64,000 nt of DNA from Portibacter marinus (GTDB lineage Bacteria; Bacteroidota; Bacteroidia; Chitinophagales; Saprospiraceae): assembly GCF_021533195.1 (NCBI RefSeq), contig NZ_JAJNKB010000002.1:186001-250000 (forward strand). Reading direction: 5' to 3'. A program made the position numbers and the translations under genes. Positions 27,818 to 37,338 of this stretch are shown here, piece by piece (position 1 is the first letter of the stretch; each line of letters opens with the position of its first letter). The notes beneath the pieces were generated by a model that was given only the letters and a program-made list of their open reading frames with translations, was not told where the DNA came from and did not search any database.

Positions 27818-30097
27818 ATGAAAAAATTATTTTATTTGTTGACGATTTCCCTTCTAGCTTTAAATGTCAATGGGCAGAAAGAGTGGGAAGGAAAATTCGA
27901 GCAATTAGGTCCAGATCTCCCCACACCAAATGAATATAGAACAGGAAGTGGTGCGCCAGGAGAAGATTACTGGCAACAGAAAGTTGATTATGATATGGTG
28001 GTGGTTTTAGATGACAACCAGCAAACCATCAAGGGAACTGAGGAGATACATTATCACAACAATTCCCCAGACCAATTGAAGTACTTATGGGTTCAATTGG
28101 ATCAGAATATGAGAAATAAGAATTCCAATACTTATAAGATTCAGACCAATGGGATGCTTGAAGAAGGCGATACCATTCCTGCTAAAATATTTTCTCAGTA
28201 TATGGAATCTCCGGACTTAGATCGAGGGTTTAATATCACTTCAGTAGTAGATGTCAATGGAAATCCACTAAAGTACATCATCAATCAAACTATGATGAGA
28301 ATTGATCTGCCAGAACCCATTGAGTCTGGCGGAGACTATAGGTTCTCTATATCCTGGAACTATAATATTAATGATCGGATGAGTGAAGGTGGACGCAGTG
28401 GATATGAATACTTTCCAAAAGATGATAACTACCTCTATACCATAGCACAGTTTTACCCTAGACTGGCAGTTTATGACGATGTCAACGGATGGCAGAATAA
28501 GCAATTTTTAGGAAGGGGCGAGTTTGCGCTGGAGTTTGGAGATTTCAAAGTCGCCATTACGGTTCCTGAAGATCATATTGTTGCCTCTACTGGAACACTT
28601 CAGAATCCTGATGAAGTATTGACGGTCACTCAGAGAGAAAGACTTGAAAAGGCCAGGAATACATATGATAAGCCAGTACTTATTGTGACCGAAGAAGAAG
28701 CCATTGAAAATGAGAAAAGTAAGACACAGGGAAGCAAAACGTGGGTTTTCGAAGCTGAAATGGTAAGGGATTTTGCTTTTGCAAGTTCACGAAAGTTCAT
28801 TTGGGATGTTCAGGCTGTCAAATTGGAAAATAGCACCCCGCTCGCCATGTCTTACTATCCTAAAGAAGGAAATCCTTTATGGGAAGAAGAATCTACAAAA
28901 GCAGTTGCGGCTACATTGAGAGTATATTCAAAGCATACCATTGAATATCCTTATCCTAAAGCCATTTCGGTTCATGCCGCTTCGATAGGAATGGAATATC
29001 CTATGATTTGCTTCAATTTTGGTAGGCCCAATGAAGACGGTACATATTCTGATAGAACTAAGTACGGAATGATCGGTGTCATTATTCACGAAGTTGGTCA
29101 TAACTTCTTTCCTATGATTATTAATTCTGATGAACGTCAATGGACGTGGATGGACGAAGGTTTGAATACTTTTGTGCAATACCTGACGGAGCAAGAAGGG
29201 TATGTTGATTTCCCTTCCAGAAGGGGGCCAGCAGATAAGATTGTGCCTTATATGAGCATGCCTAAAGATCAGATTAGGCCTATCATGACCAATTCAGAAC
29301 AAGTTAAACAGTTTGGTTGGAATGCTTATGCAAAGCCGGCAACTGCCCTGAATATTTTACGTGAAACCATCATGGGGCCTGAGCTTTTTGATGCTGCATT
29401 CAAAGAATATGCAGAGCGATGGGCATTTAAGCATCCCGAGCCTGCAGATTTTTTCAGAACCATGGAAGATGCTTCTGCTGTAGATTTAGATTGGTTCTGG
29501 AAAGGCTGGTTTTATACCGTAGATCATGTAGATGTTGAAATAGATGAAGTGAGGTGGATGAAAATCGGTGCAGAACCAAGTATGGCAATGGAGGACAAGG
29601 ACATAGAAGAGGCTCCTAAGAAAAAGAAGCGCAAGAATAAGAAAAGTGAAAAGGAAGAGGTAGCAGAGTCACCCAGACATGATGATGTCCCTGCACCACA
29701 GACCGATTTTAGCGCTGGGCCTAAGCCTTTCGTACTGGTAGAAACAGATGACCGTATGTATGGAGAGTATAGAAATAAAGTGGACGATCAGAAGATCATA
29801 GATGAAGTAGCTCAAAAGAATTACTATTCTATCAAGTTTTCGAATAAAGGTGGATTGGTAACGCCTATTATTCTTGAATTCACCTTTAAAGATGGTAGTA
29901 CGAAGCTGGAAAGAATTCCTGCAGAAGTATGGAGATTAGACGAAGACAGCATTACAAAGATGTTTTCCTTCGAAAAAGAAGTGGAGAAAATTGTTTTAGA
30001 TCCATACAAGGAAACGGCGGACACCAATACTGAAAACAATGTTTTTCCTAAAATGGAGAAAAAATCTAAGTTTGATAAGTTGGATGGGAAAGCTTAA
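27818..30097 (+). CDS. M1 family metallopeptidase (aminopeptidase-like)
   Basis: The 759-residue exported protein has a signal peptide (MKKLFYLLTISLLALNVNGQ) and the M1 zinc site: His424-Glu425-x2-His428 in HEVGH and the third ligand Glu447 in MDEGLN. The substrate-binding motif is GMEYPM in place of the classical GAMEN. A Lys/Arg-rich low-complexity stretch (EAPKKKKRKNKKSEKEE) separates the helical domain from a C-terminal beta domain. An ATG at 27785 would put 11 residues before the signal peptide, so 27818 is preferred. It probably trims peptides in the periplasm. Confidence 0.9.
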   Translation: MKKLFYLLTISLLALNVNGQKEWEGKFEQLGPDLPTPNEYRTGSGAPGEDYWQQKVDYDMVVVLDDNQQTIKGTEEIHYHNNSPDQLKYLWVQLDQNMRNKNSNTYKIQTNGMLEEGDTIPAKIFSQYMESPDLDRGFNITSVVDVNGNPLKYIINQTMMRIDLPEPIESGGDYRFSISWNYNINDRMSEGGRSGYEYFPKDDNYLYTIAQFYPRLAVYDDVNGWQNKQFLGRGEFALEFGDFKVAITVPEDHIVASTGTLQNPDEVLTVTQRERLEKARNTYDKPVLIVTEEEAIENEKSKTQGSKTWVFEAEMVRDFAFASSRKFIWDVQAVKLENSTPLAMSYYPKEGNPLWEEESTKAVAATLRVYSKHTIEYPYPKAISVHAASIGMEYPMICFNFGRPNEDGTYSDRTKYGMIGVIIHEVGHNFFPMIINSDERQWTWMDEGLNTFVQYLTEQEGYVDFPSRRGPADKIVPYMSMPKDQIRPIMTNSEQVKQFGWNAYAKPATALNILRETIMGPELFDAAFKEYAERWAFKHPEPADFFRTMEDASAVDLDWFWKGWFYTVDHVDVEIDEVRWMKIGAEPSMAMEDKDIEEAPKKKKRKNKKSEKEEVAESPRHDDVPAPQTDFSAGPKPFVLVETDDRMYGEYRNKVDDQKIIDEVAQKNYYSIKFSNKGGLVTPIILEFTFKDGSTKLERIPAEVWRLDEDSITKMFSFEKEVEKIVLDPYKETADTNTENNVFPKMEKKSKFDKLDGKA

Positions 30098-30189
30098 TCC
30101 AAAAATTAAGTAGAAATGATTTAGCAATGGATGCCTTTAGCATTCGATGTGGTCATTGCATATAGTTATTGAATAAAAAAGACAAGGAG

Positions 30190-30220
30190 GACTTGAAAAT
30201 TCAATTTTCAAGTCTTTTTT
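30190..30220 (+). terminator. Strong Rho-independent terminator after the M1 peptidase
   Basis: GACTTGAAAATT (30190-30201) and AATTTTCAAGTC (30203-30214) form a perfect 12-bp inverted repeat around a single C, followed by TTTTTT and a further T-rich run. It ends about 19 nt before the next gene. Confidence 0.85.
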
Positions 30221-30238
30221 ATTTTTTACATTTAACAA

Positions 30239-32344
30239 ATGATGCGTTGGTTGCTTTTTCCTATTTGTCTCTATTTATTTATAGCCTGCTCAGATGATCG
30301 ACCTGACTATGAAAATTGGTCCCATTATCTTGGCGATCCGCAACGCTCACATTATACGACACTGGATCAAATCAGTACCGATAATTTGGATCAACTTGGC
30401 ATTGCCTGGGTTTATCAAACCCCTGATACAGGGCAGATGCAGATGAATCCCATAGTTGTTGATGGCATATTGTACGGAGTAACTGCAGGGTTAAAAGCCT
30501 TTGCTTTAGATGCGGAAAGCGGAGAAGAAAAATGGATTTTTGAGGATTCGACTAAAGACTGGCATAGTACAAGTCGAGGTGTTTCCTATTGGGAAAAAGA
30601 GGGGGATAAAAGAATTCTGTTCACAAGAGGTGATCAATTGATCGCGCTTAACGCTGACTCAGGACTTCCTGTCAAAACATTTGGAAAAGACGGGTACCTT
30701 GACTTAAGAACAGGCCTGCCTTCAATAGCAAGAGAGAAATATATAGTATCTAATACTCCAGGAGCTATTTACGAAGACCTCATTGTGATGCCAACCAGAG
30801 TTGCGGAGCAGGCAAACGCTGCACCTGGAGATATAAGAGCATTTAATATAAAGGATGGTTCTCTGGCATGGACATTTCATGTCATTCCTTATCCTGGTGA
30901 GAAGGGTTACGAAACTTGGGAAAATAAAAGTGCCTACAAGAACACCGAAGGAATAGGTGCGGGAAACAATTGGGCAGGGATGACAGTGGATGAAGAGGAA
31001 GGTATCCTTTATGTTCCTACTGGATCTTTAGCACCTGATTTTTATGGAGGTCACCGAAGTGGAAGCAACCTGTATGCCAATTGTTTGCTTGCGCTTGATG
31101 CTTCTACCGGCGAGCTTATCTGGTATCAACAATTGACGCACCACGATCTTTGGGACAGGGATCTTCCAGCGCCCCCGAATCTTCTTGATCTAAACATTAA
31201 AGGGGCAAAAAGATCGGCAGTAGTACAACCTACGAAGCAAGGTTATGTCTATGTTTTCGATAAGTACACAGGAGAGCCATTGTTTCCCATAGAAGAAAGG
31301 CCTGTTCCCTCATCCAATCTAGAAGAAGCCTGGCCTACCCAACCTTTACCAACTAAACCTCTGCCATTCGCTCGTTTGTCATCAGAGTTATCGGACAAAG
31401 ATATTAGTCCCTATGCTCCAAATCCGGATGAAATTAAGAGATTGATGCAAGCGAGCCATCGGGACTTTTATCATCCACCGGACACCATTCCCACCCTTTT
31501 GCTTCCTGGCTACGATGGAGCGGCAGAGTGGGGCGGAGCAGGAGTAGACCCGAAAAATGGCATCATTTATATCAATTCAAATGAAATGGCCTGGATACTT
31601 AAAATGGAAAAAGTAGCTGACTTGGAAGGCAAGCAGGTAGCCAGAGGCGCTTACCAATACAAGCAATATTGCTCTAGCTGCCATGGTGCAAATATGGAAG
31701 GGAATGCATTGAGTGGTTATCCTGCCTTAAAAAGTGTAAATGAAAAGTTCAACAGACCACAAATCATGGAGATGATAAATTATGGCAAAGGAATGATGCC
31801 CGGTTTTGAATTTATTGATCAGAAAGATAAGGATGCCATTATTAACTTTTTATTCGACAAGGATGATGAAATGATTACGGTGCATGAAAGTTCAGAGCTT
31901 CGATATAATATACCCTACAAACATACAGGATATCAGAAATTTTTGGACGCCAATGGACTTCCTGCAATTAGTCCACCCTGGGGAACACTGAGTGCCATTG
32001 ACTTAAACACCGGTGAGTATTTATGGAAAAACGTATTTGGTGAAATAGACAGTCTGATGGAATTAGGTCATCCTGCAACTGGGTCTGAGAACTATGGCGG
32101 TCCCATAATCACTGAAAATGGCTTATTAATTATCGCGGCTACTAAGGATGGTAAGGTAAGAATATACGATAGGTATACTGGGGAATTGCTATGGTGGGAT
32201 AGATTACCAGCTGCCTCTTTTGCAACACCGACGACTTATATGGCTGGAAACAAACAATATCTTGTCTTTGCTTGTGGAGGTGAAAAGTTAGGAACAAAAC
32301 CTGGACATCAGTTGGTAGCCTATGCTATTGACGATGAAAATTAA
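30239..32344 (+). CDS. PQQ-dependent dehydrogenase with inserted cytochrome c domain (lipoprotein)
   Basis: The 701-residue protein has a lipobox (CLYLFIAC). A PQQ beta-propeller begins YENWSHYLGDPQRSHYT and shows tryptophan-docking repeats such as LDASTGELIWYQQ and LNTGEYLWKNVFG. A cytochrome c motif CSSCH (Cys478, Cys481, His482) with a downstream GMMPGF Met ligand lies inside the propeller, and propeller repeats resume from about residue 580 to the end. It likely oxidises a sugar or alcohol in the periplasm and passes electrons through its own heme. No pqq biosynthesis genes are in the window. The CIA30 gene follows after 62 nt. Confidence 0.88.
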   Translation: MMRWLLFPICLYLFIACSDDRPDYENWSHYLGDPQRSHYTTLDQISTDNLDQLGIAWVYQTPDTGQMQMNPIVVDGILYGVTAGLKAFALDAESGEEKWIFEDSTKDWHSTSRGVSYWEKEGDKRILFTRGDQLIALNADSGLPVKTFGKDGYLDLRTGLPSIAREKYIVSNTPGAIYEDLIVMPTRVAEQANAAPGDIRAFNIKDGSLAWTFHVIPYPGEKGYETWENKSAYKNTEGIGAGNNWAGMTVDEEEGILYVPTGSLAPDFYGGHRSGSNLYANCLLALDASTGELIWYQQLTHHDLWDRDLPAPPNLLDLNIKGAKRSAVVQPTKQGYVYVFDKYTGEPLFPIEERPVPSSNLEEAWPTQPLPTKPLPFARLSSELSDKDISPYAPNPDEIKRLMQASHRDFYHPPDTIPTLLLPGYDGAAEWGGAGVDPKNGIIYINSNEMAWILKMEKVADLEGKQVARGAYQYKQYCSSCHGANMEGNALSGYPALKSVNEKFNRPQIMEMINYGKGMMPGFEFIDQKDKDAIINFLFDKDDEMITVHESSELRYNIPYKHTGYQKFLDANGLPAISPPWGTLSAIDLNTGEYLWKNVFGEIDSLMELGHPATGSENYGGPIITENGLLIIAATKDGKVRIYDRYTGELLWWDRLPAASFATPTTYMAGNKQYLVFACGGEKLGTKPGHQLVAYAIDDEN

Positions 32345-32406
32345 GCTGTTATTGATTTAGTTTCTATAAGGGAGAACATTCTTAAACTTCAAGGTATTAG
32401 AAAGAT

Positions 32407-32952
32407 ATGAAAGCGTATTTTTTCACCTTTATAATGATCTCTATGGTGACCATGACAAACAAGGTTTATTACCTCACAGAATTTAAAGTGAACGATCCCG
32501 AATGGTATATTGTCAATGACGGAGTAATGGGTGGACTTTCGGAAAGCCAGATCGTGACCGAGGAAGACAAAGCTATATTTAGTGGGAATGTGTCACTGAA
32601 GAATAATGGCGGATTTGCCTCTGTCAGAATGCCAATCAAAGAACAATTGCCTTCCAATTTTAACAAAGTAATCATTAGGCTGAAAGGGGATGGCAAGCAA
32701 TATCAATTTAGACTACGTAAAGAGAATGACTTTGATGGACTTGCTTACGATTACGGTTTTTCAACACCAAAAGGACAGTGGGAGAAGATCGAAATTCCGT
32801 TGAGTGAAGTTGTCGGAACTTTCCGAGGTAGAAAGTTTCCAGACAAAACGGGTGTCTCTTCTGATGAGATCCAACAAATCGGTATTCTCATAGCAGATAA
32901 ACAAGAGGGTTCATTTCAGCTGGAGCTAGATTACATTGCACTCAGCGAATAA
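32407..32952 (+). CDS. CIA30-domain protein
   Basis: The 181-residue protein matches the CIA30 family (jelly-roll fold related to mitochondrial complex I intermediate-associated protein 30). Visible motifs are WYIVNDGVMGGLSES, FSGNVSLKNNGGFASVR and the C-terminal IGILIADKQEGSFQLELDYI. An N-terminal hydrophobic stretch could be a signal peptide. Bacterial members have no defined role; the similarity does not imply a complex I function. Confidence 0.85.
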   Translation: MKAYFFTFIMISMVTMTNKVYYLTEFKVNDPEWYIVNDGVMGGLSESQIVTEEDKAIFSGNVSLKNNGGFASVRMPIKEQLPSNFNKVIIRLKGDGKQYQFRLRKENDFDGLAYDYGFSTPKGQWEKIEIPLSEVVGTFRGRKFPDKTGVSSDEIQQIGILIADKQEGSFQLELDYIALSE

Positions 32953-33030
32953 TATTATAATAGTTTTAACAGCTTTTTAAAATCTTAATGGTGTATATCT
33001 TGTTATAATTGTAATATAATTTGGCAAGAT

Positions 33031-35352
33031 ATGAGTGCAACAGCAAAGAAGAGCAAATATTCACCGGGAGTGTTATCCTTACTTCCCATTTTCTATGTTA
33101 CCTGGTCAGATACGGTACTAAGTCCCACTGAAATAAAGTTGATTCGCAAAAGAATTCAAGATTTAACGTTTCTGACTTTTTCTGACAAAAGACAGTTGGT
33201 TAAATGGCTTAATCCGGCGAAACCACCCAGTGCGGAGGATTTTAAGGAGTGGATCAAAGTGATCAGAAAACACGCTCCTGAAATGGAAGAGGATGAGAAA
33301 ATGGATTTGAGCGTGTTGGGGCTTAAAATTGCTCAAGCCAGTACTTCAGGAGATAAAGACGAGGTGTGGAGGGCTCCTAGAACGAGAAAGGCACTCAAGG
33401 AAATAGAGGAAGCCTTAGGCATAGAAAGTGAGATCAGTAAAGTTTTGATTCAGACCAAGCTGCAACCAGAAAGTAGTACGGTAGAAATCAGCAATGAAGG
33501 CAGTTTTGATCCCAAAACAATGCAGATGATTTTAGATGGAAAACATGGCGAATTAATCAATAGAATCAAGCAGTTACTCAGAGATCCGGTTTTTGAACAT
33601 AAGATCATTAGGGATAAAGAAGAACATCGCTTAAGAGTGCTAAATCAGGTGAAGTTACTGGCAGATCAGGGCATCAGTAAGTTCGCCTTCCCCGAAAAGT
33701 ATGGGGGTAAAGGAGATGTGGCTAAAAGCATTGCAGCTTTTGAAGGTCTGTCCTTTCATGATTTTTCTATGCTGATCAAGTTTGGCGTACAGTTTGGTTT
33801 GTTCGGAGGTGCTTTATATGGTTTAGGAACAGAACGCCACTTCGAAAAATATCTGGAGGACATGATGAAGCTGAATCTACCGGGTTGTTTCGCCATGACT
33901 GAGACAGGTCACGGCTCTAACGTACGTGGATTGACCACGACAGCTACCTACAATCATGATAAAAAGACCATAGTCATCCATTCTCCGGATCACGATTCCG
34001 GAAAGGAATACATTGGAAATGCCATGCATTCAAGAATGGCTGCTGTATTTGCACAACTTATGGTTAATGGAGAAAATCAGGGGGTACATGCTCTTTTGGT
34101 GCCTTTGAGGGACAGGCATCATAATTTGTTGCAAGGTATAAAGGTCGAAGATTGTGGCTATAAATTGGGGCTAAATGGTGTCGATAACGGTAGAATATGG
34201 TTTGATAATGTCGAAATTCCCAAAGAAAATTTACTTAATAAATACGGAGATATTGACGAGGATGGCCATTATATCAGTTCGATCGAAAATCCATCCAAAC
34301 GATTTTTTACCATGCTTGGGGCTTTAGTAGCAGGCAGGGTAAGTGTTGGAATAGGCGGTAATACAGGAGCAAAGTCTGCTCTTGCGATTGCGATTAAATA
34401 TGCCATAAAGAGAAGGCAATTTGCTCCTAAAGATGGAGAACAGGAGACACTTATTATGGATTACCCTTCACACCAAAGAAGACTCATTCCTAAATTAGCC
34501 AAAACATATGCCTTAAATTTTGCGCTCCATGATTTGCAGGATTTTTATACCAAGCAATATGGGACCGGTGAAATGCGGGAGGTAGAAACTCTGGCAGCAG
34601 GATTAAAAGCATACGCTACCTGGCACGCCACGGAAACCATTCAGGAGTGCAGAGAGGCATGTGGTGGAAAGGGTTACTTAATGGAAAATCGAATAGCTGA
34701 TATCAAAGGAGATACGGACATATTTACCACCTTCGAAGGGGATAATACCGTATTGATGCAGTTGGTAGCAAAAGCATTAATGTCAGAATTTAGAGATAAC
34801 TTCAATGATGGCGGATACATGGCCATCATTAGATTTCTCGCTGGCAGATTTACTACTTCAATTACTGAATTAAACCCCATTACCATCCGCAATACCAATG
34901 CAGAGCATCTTCTGGATGAAGACTTTCATCGCAGTGCGTTTGATTATAGAGCACAGAAATTGACCATCACTGTTGGTCAGAGAATGCGCAACTATTTAAA
35001 GCGCAGGATCACCCCTTATCAGGCTTATTTAAGATGTCAAAACCATATGCAAACGATGGCAGAAGCCTATATAGAAAAAATCATTCTGGAAAAGTTTTAT
35101 CAGAAGATTGCTGAAACCGAAGATGCGGCTTGTGCAACGACTTTGACCAAGTTATGCCAATTGTACGCACTGGATACCATGCAGAAGCATAAGGGTTGGT
35201 ACCTGGAAAACGATTATGTAACTGGGAATAAAACCAAAGCCATCAGAAGGGTGGTCAATAAGCTGGTGCAGGAGCTCAGACCTGAAGTACTGAGTTTGGT
35301 CGAAGCTTTTAACATTCCGGATGAATTACTTGGAGCCAGGATAGTAACCTGA
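33031..35352 (+). CDS. Acyl-CoA dehydrogenase/oxidase family protein (ACOX-like)
   Basis: The 773-residue flavoenzyme has an N-terminal extension of about 140 residues, then the acyl-CoA dehydrogenase core. FAMTETGHGSNVRG is the FAD/substrate-binding segment, and GYKLGLNGVDNGRIWFDNV is typical of acyl-CoA oxidases. The catalytic Glu lies in TTFEGDN. A C-terminal helical ACOX domain follows. It should catalyse the first step of fatty acid beta-oxidation; whether O2 or an electron-transfer flavoprotein is the acceptor cannot be told. It is followed after 31 nt by fabG with its own promoter box. Confidence 0.88.
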   Translation: MSATAKKSKYSPGVLSLLPIFYVTWSDTVLSPTEIKLIRKRIQDLTFLTFSDKRQLVKWLNPAKPPSAEDFKEWIKVIRKHAPEMEEDEKMDLSVLGLKIAQASTSGDKDEVWRAPRTRKALKEIEEALGIESEISKVLIQTKLQPESSTVEISNEGSFDPKTMQMILDGKHGELINRIKQLLRDPVFEHKIIRDKEEHRLRVLNQVKLLADQGISKFAFPEKYGGKGDVAKSIAAFEGLSFHDFSMLIKFGVQFGLFGGALYGLGTERHFEKYLEDMMKLNLPGCFAMTETGHGSNVRGLTTTATYNHDKKTIVIHSPDHDSGKEYIGNAMHSRMAAVFAQLMVNGENQGVHALLVPLRDRHHNLLQGIKVEDCGYKLGLNGVDNGRIWFDNVEIPKENLLNKYGDIDEDGHYISSIENPSKRFFTMLGALVAGRVSVGIGGNTGAKSALAIAIKYAIKRRQFAPKDGEQETLIMDYPSHQRRLIPKLAKTYALNFALHDLQDFYTKQYGTGEMREVETLAAGLKAYATWHATETIQECREACGGKGYLMENRIADIKGDTDIFTTFEGDNTVLMQLVAKALMSEFRDNFNDGGYMAIIRFLAGRFTTSITELNPITIRNTNAEHLLDEDFHRSAFDYRAQKLTITVGQRMRNYLKRRITPYQAYLRCQNHMQTMAEAYIEKIILEKFYQKIAETEDAACATTLTKLCQLYALDTMQKHKGWYLENDYVTGNKTKAIRRVVNKLVQELRPEVLSLVEAFNIPDELLGARIVT

Positions 35353-35358
35353 AAATTT

Positions 35359-35366
35359 TATCTTTG
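35359..35366 (+). promoter_or_regulatory. Predicted -7 box for fabG
   Basis: TATCTTTG matches TAnnTTTG exactly, 18 nt upstream of the fabG ATG and just after the acyl-CoA oxidase stop codon. No well-spaced -33 TTTG is seen. Confidence 0.45.
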
Positions 35367-35383
35367 GCCTAAAGTTTAGATTT

Positions 35384-36133
35384 ATGAAAATATTGACAGG
35401 GCATACCACATTATTGACTGGAGGATCAAGAGGGATAGGAGAGGCCATCGCTGAAAGATTCGCCGCACAAGGTTCGAATGTTGCTTTTACTTATGTTTCT
35501 TCAGCTGATAAGGCCAATGCATTGGCAGACCGTCTGAGCGAGGAATATGGGGTCATGGTCAAGGCATACCAGTCAGATGCCAGCTCCTTCGAAGAGGCAC
35601 AATTGCTGGTGGACAAAGTCATTGAAGCCTATGGCAAAATAGATACTTTAATTAACAACGCGGGAATTACTAAGGACACATTGATGCTTAGGATGTCGGA
35701 AGAACAGTGGGATCGAGTGATCGACGTCAATCTGAAATCTGTTTTCAATCTTACCAAGCACTGTTTAAAACCAATGCTTAAAGCCAGGAGAGGTTCGATC
35801 ATCAATATGAGCTCGGTTGTAGGTGTCTTTGGAAATGCTGGGCAAGCCAATTACGCGGCATCTAAAGCGGGAATAATCGGATTTACCAAGTCTATTGCAA
35901 AGGAAGTAGGCACGAGAAGTATAAGGTGTAATGCTGTTGCTCCCGGATTTATTGAAACAGATATGACCGAAGAGTTAGACGATAAAACCAAAGATTCATT
36001 TTTAACCAATATTCCTATGAAAAGATTGGGAACCGGGGAGGAAGTAGCTAATACTTGCCTGTACCTGGCTTCAGACCTTTCGGAATATGTGACGGGTCAG
36101 GTCATTAGTGTATGTGGTGGATTAAATACTTAA
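35384..36133 (+). CDS. fabG: 3-oxoacyl-ACP reductase, SDR family
   Basis: The 249-residue classical SDR has the NADPH loop TGGSRGIGEAIAERF, NNAG at about residue 88, catalytic Ser in INMSSVVG and Tyr-x3-Lys in YAASKAG, and the FabG-type ending LASDLSEYVTGQVISVCGG. It reduces 3-oxoacyl-ACP in fatty acid elongation, although a related beta-oxidation or PHB role is possible beside the acyl-CoA oxidase. The next gene starts 22 nt before its stop. Confidence 0.88.
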   Translation: MKILTGHTTLLTGGSRGIGEAIAERFAAQGSNVAFTYVSSADKANALADRLSEEYGVMVKAYQSDASSFEEAQLLVDKVIEAYGKIDTLINNAGITKDTLMLRMSEEQWDRVIDVNLKSVFNLTKHCLKPMLKARRGSIINMSSVVGVFGNAGQANYAASKAGIIGFTKSIAKEVGTRSIRCNAVAPGFIETDMTEELDDKTKDSFLTNIPMKRLGTGEEVANTCLYLASDLSEYVTGQVISVCGGLNT

Positions 36134-37338
36134 TTTTCCTATTACTGATAACGTTTTGGTGCTGCAATTCCAGAGTGTCTGAACTTTCTGTGACACCTGA
36201 ATTAATGGAAGAATTAAGTCTTGAACACGTCGGTGTTTCGGAAAATGATTGTCATGTCATTGAGTCCTACATACCTGACACAACAATACCCTATGCTGAT
36301 AATTTATTGCACATCAGAATGAACTTTCACTTCATGAATACTTCTGATTGGAGCAACAATTTTACCGGGGAGAGAGGAATTTACTATGCCAAAGAACTGG
36401 TGAGGTATGCCAATGAGAAGCTATTTTATAATCAAAAAATGAGACTTCCTGAAGGAAATGACACCCCTGTCTATTACCCTGGTTACAGGTATGATTTGCA
36501 GGAAGACGGTATTTACTTTCACGCCGACGATGAACTTTGCTTTTATATCAATGAAGGAAAGAGTAACAACTACAAGCGAGATGTCATTGATAAATACAGC
36601 GTTGGTGAAGATTCTATACTCAATGTTTTTTTTATGGTTCATCATCCTGATTCGGTTCGCTCTGATACCTACAGTGCCAGTAGTGCAGGGATCGCGCTGG
36701 GAAAAAGCTTAAAGTTGGGTGTGAAATTTGATCCTAATGAAGAGCCATGGCGGCACTCATCATTACTGAACCATGAAGTAGGACACGTTCTGGGTTTGAG
36801 GCATACCTGGAATCTCAATGATGGCTGTGATGATACGCCGAAAAACGCCAATTGCTATGGAGCAACAGAATCAGGAAGGTGCAAAGCGCCTACATCCAAT
36901 AATATGATGGACTATAACAATGCACAAAACGCTGTGACGCCATGCCAGATTGGAAAAATGCGTATGCAAATGGCTAATTTAAATTCCAGACAAAGAGACT
37001 TACTCGATAAGAAATGGTGTGAACTTGATACCCTTAGAAATGTGATCATCAATAAGCCTGTCCACTGGACTGGTGCTAAAGATTTACGAGGAAATATTAT
37101 CATACAGGAAGGCGGAAGCTTGATGGTTTCGTGTAGATTATCAATGCCCCCATCTAGTGAAATAAGAGTAGAACCGGGTGGTGAACTGATATTGAATGAG
37201 GCTCGGATATACAATGATTGTAATCTGCAATGGAAAGGCATCGTGGTCGTAAAAGAAGGCAGAAATCAGGGAAAAGTTTACAGGAGAGGTGCCGTAAAGC
37301 TTGAAAACGTCAAAGGTCTCCCAGCTGTGGCCGAATGA
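36112..37338 (+). CDS. M43-like (pappalysin) zinc metalloprotease, lipoprotein-like
   Basis: The 408-residue protein has a hydrophobic leader ending in Cys-Cys (LLITFWCCNS), a likely export signal. It has an extended metzincin zinc site HEVGHVLGLRH, then DGCDDTP, several Cys residues and a Met-turn NNMMDYNN, as in peptidase family M43. The C-terminal 100 residues form short beta repeats (GNIIIQEGGSLMV, EIRVEPGGELILNEARIYN) resembling a small beta-helix. The start lies within fabG (22-nt overlap), and the 3' end overlaps the convergent SDR gene by 29 nt. Confidence 0.82.
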   Translation: MWWIKYLIFLLLITFWCCNSRVSELSVTPELMEELSLEHVGVSENDCHVIESYIPDTTIPYADNLLHIRMNFHFMNTSDWSNNFTGERGIYYAKELVRYANEKLFYNQKMRLPEGNDTPVYYPGYRYDLQEDGIYFHADDELCFYINEGKSNNYKRDVIDKYSVGEDSILNVFFMVHHPDSVRSDTYSASSAGIALGKSLKLGVKFDPNEEPWRHSSLLNHEVGHVLGLRHTWNLNDGCDDTPKNANCYGATESGRCKAPTSNNMMDYNNAQNAVTPCQIGKMRMQMANLNSRQRDLLDKKWCELDTLRNVIINKPVHWTGAKDLRGNIIIQEGGSLMVSCRLSMPPSSEIRVEPGGELILNEARIYNDCNLQWKGIVVVKEGRNQGKVYRRGAVKLENVKGLPAVAE

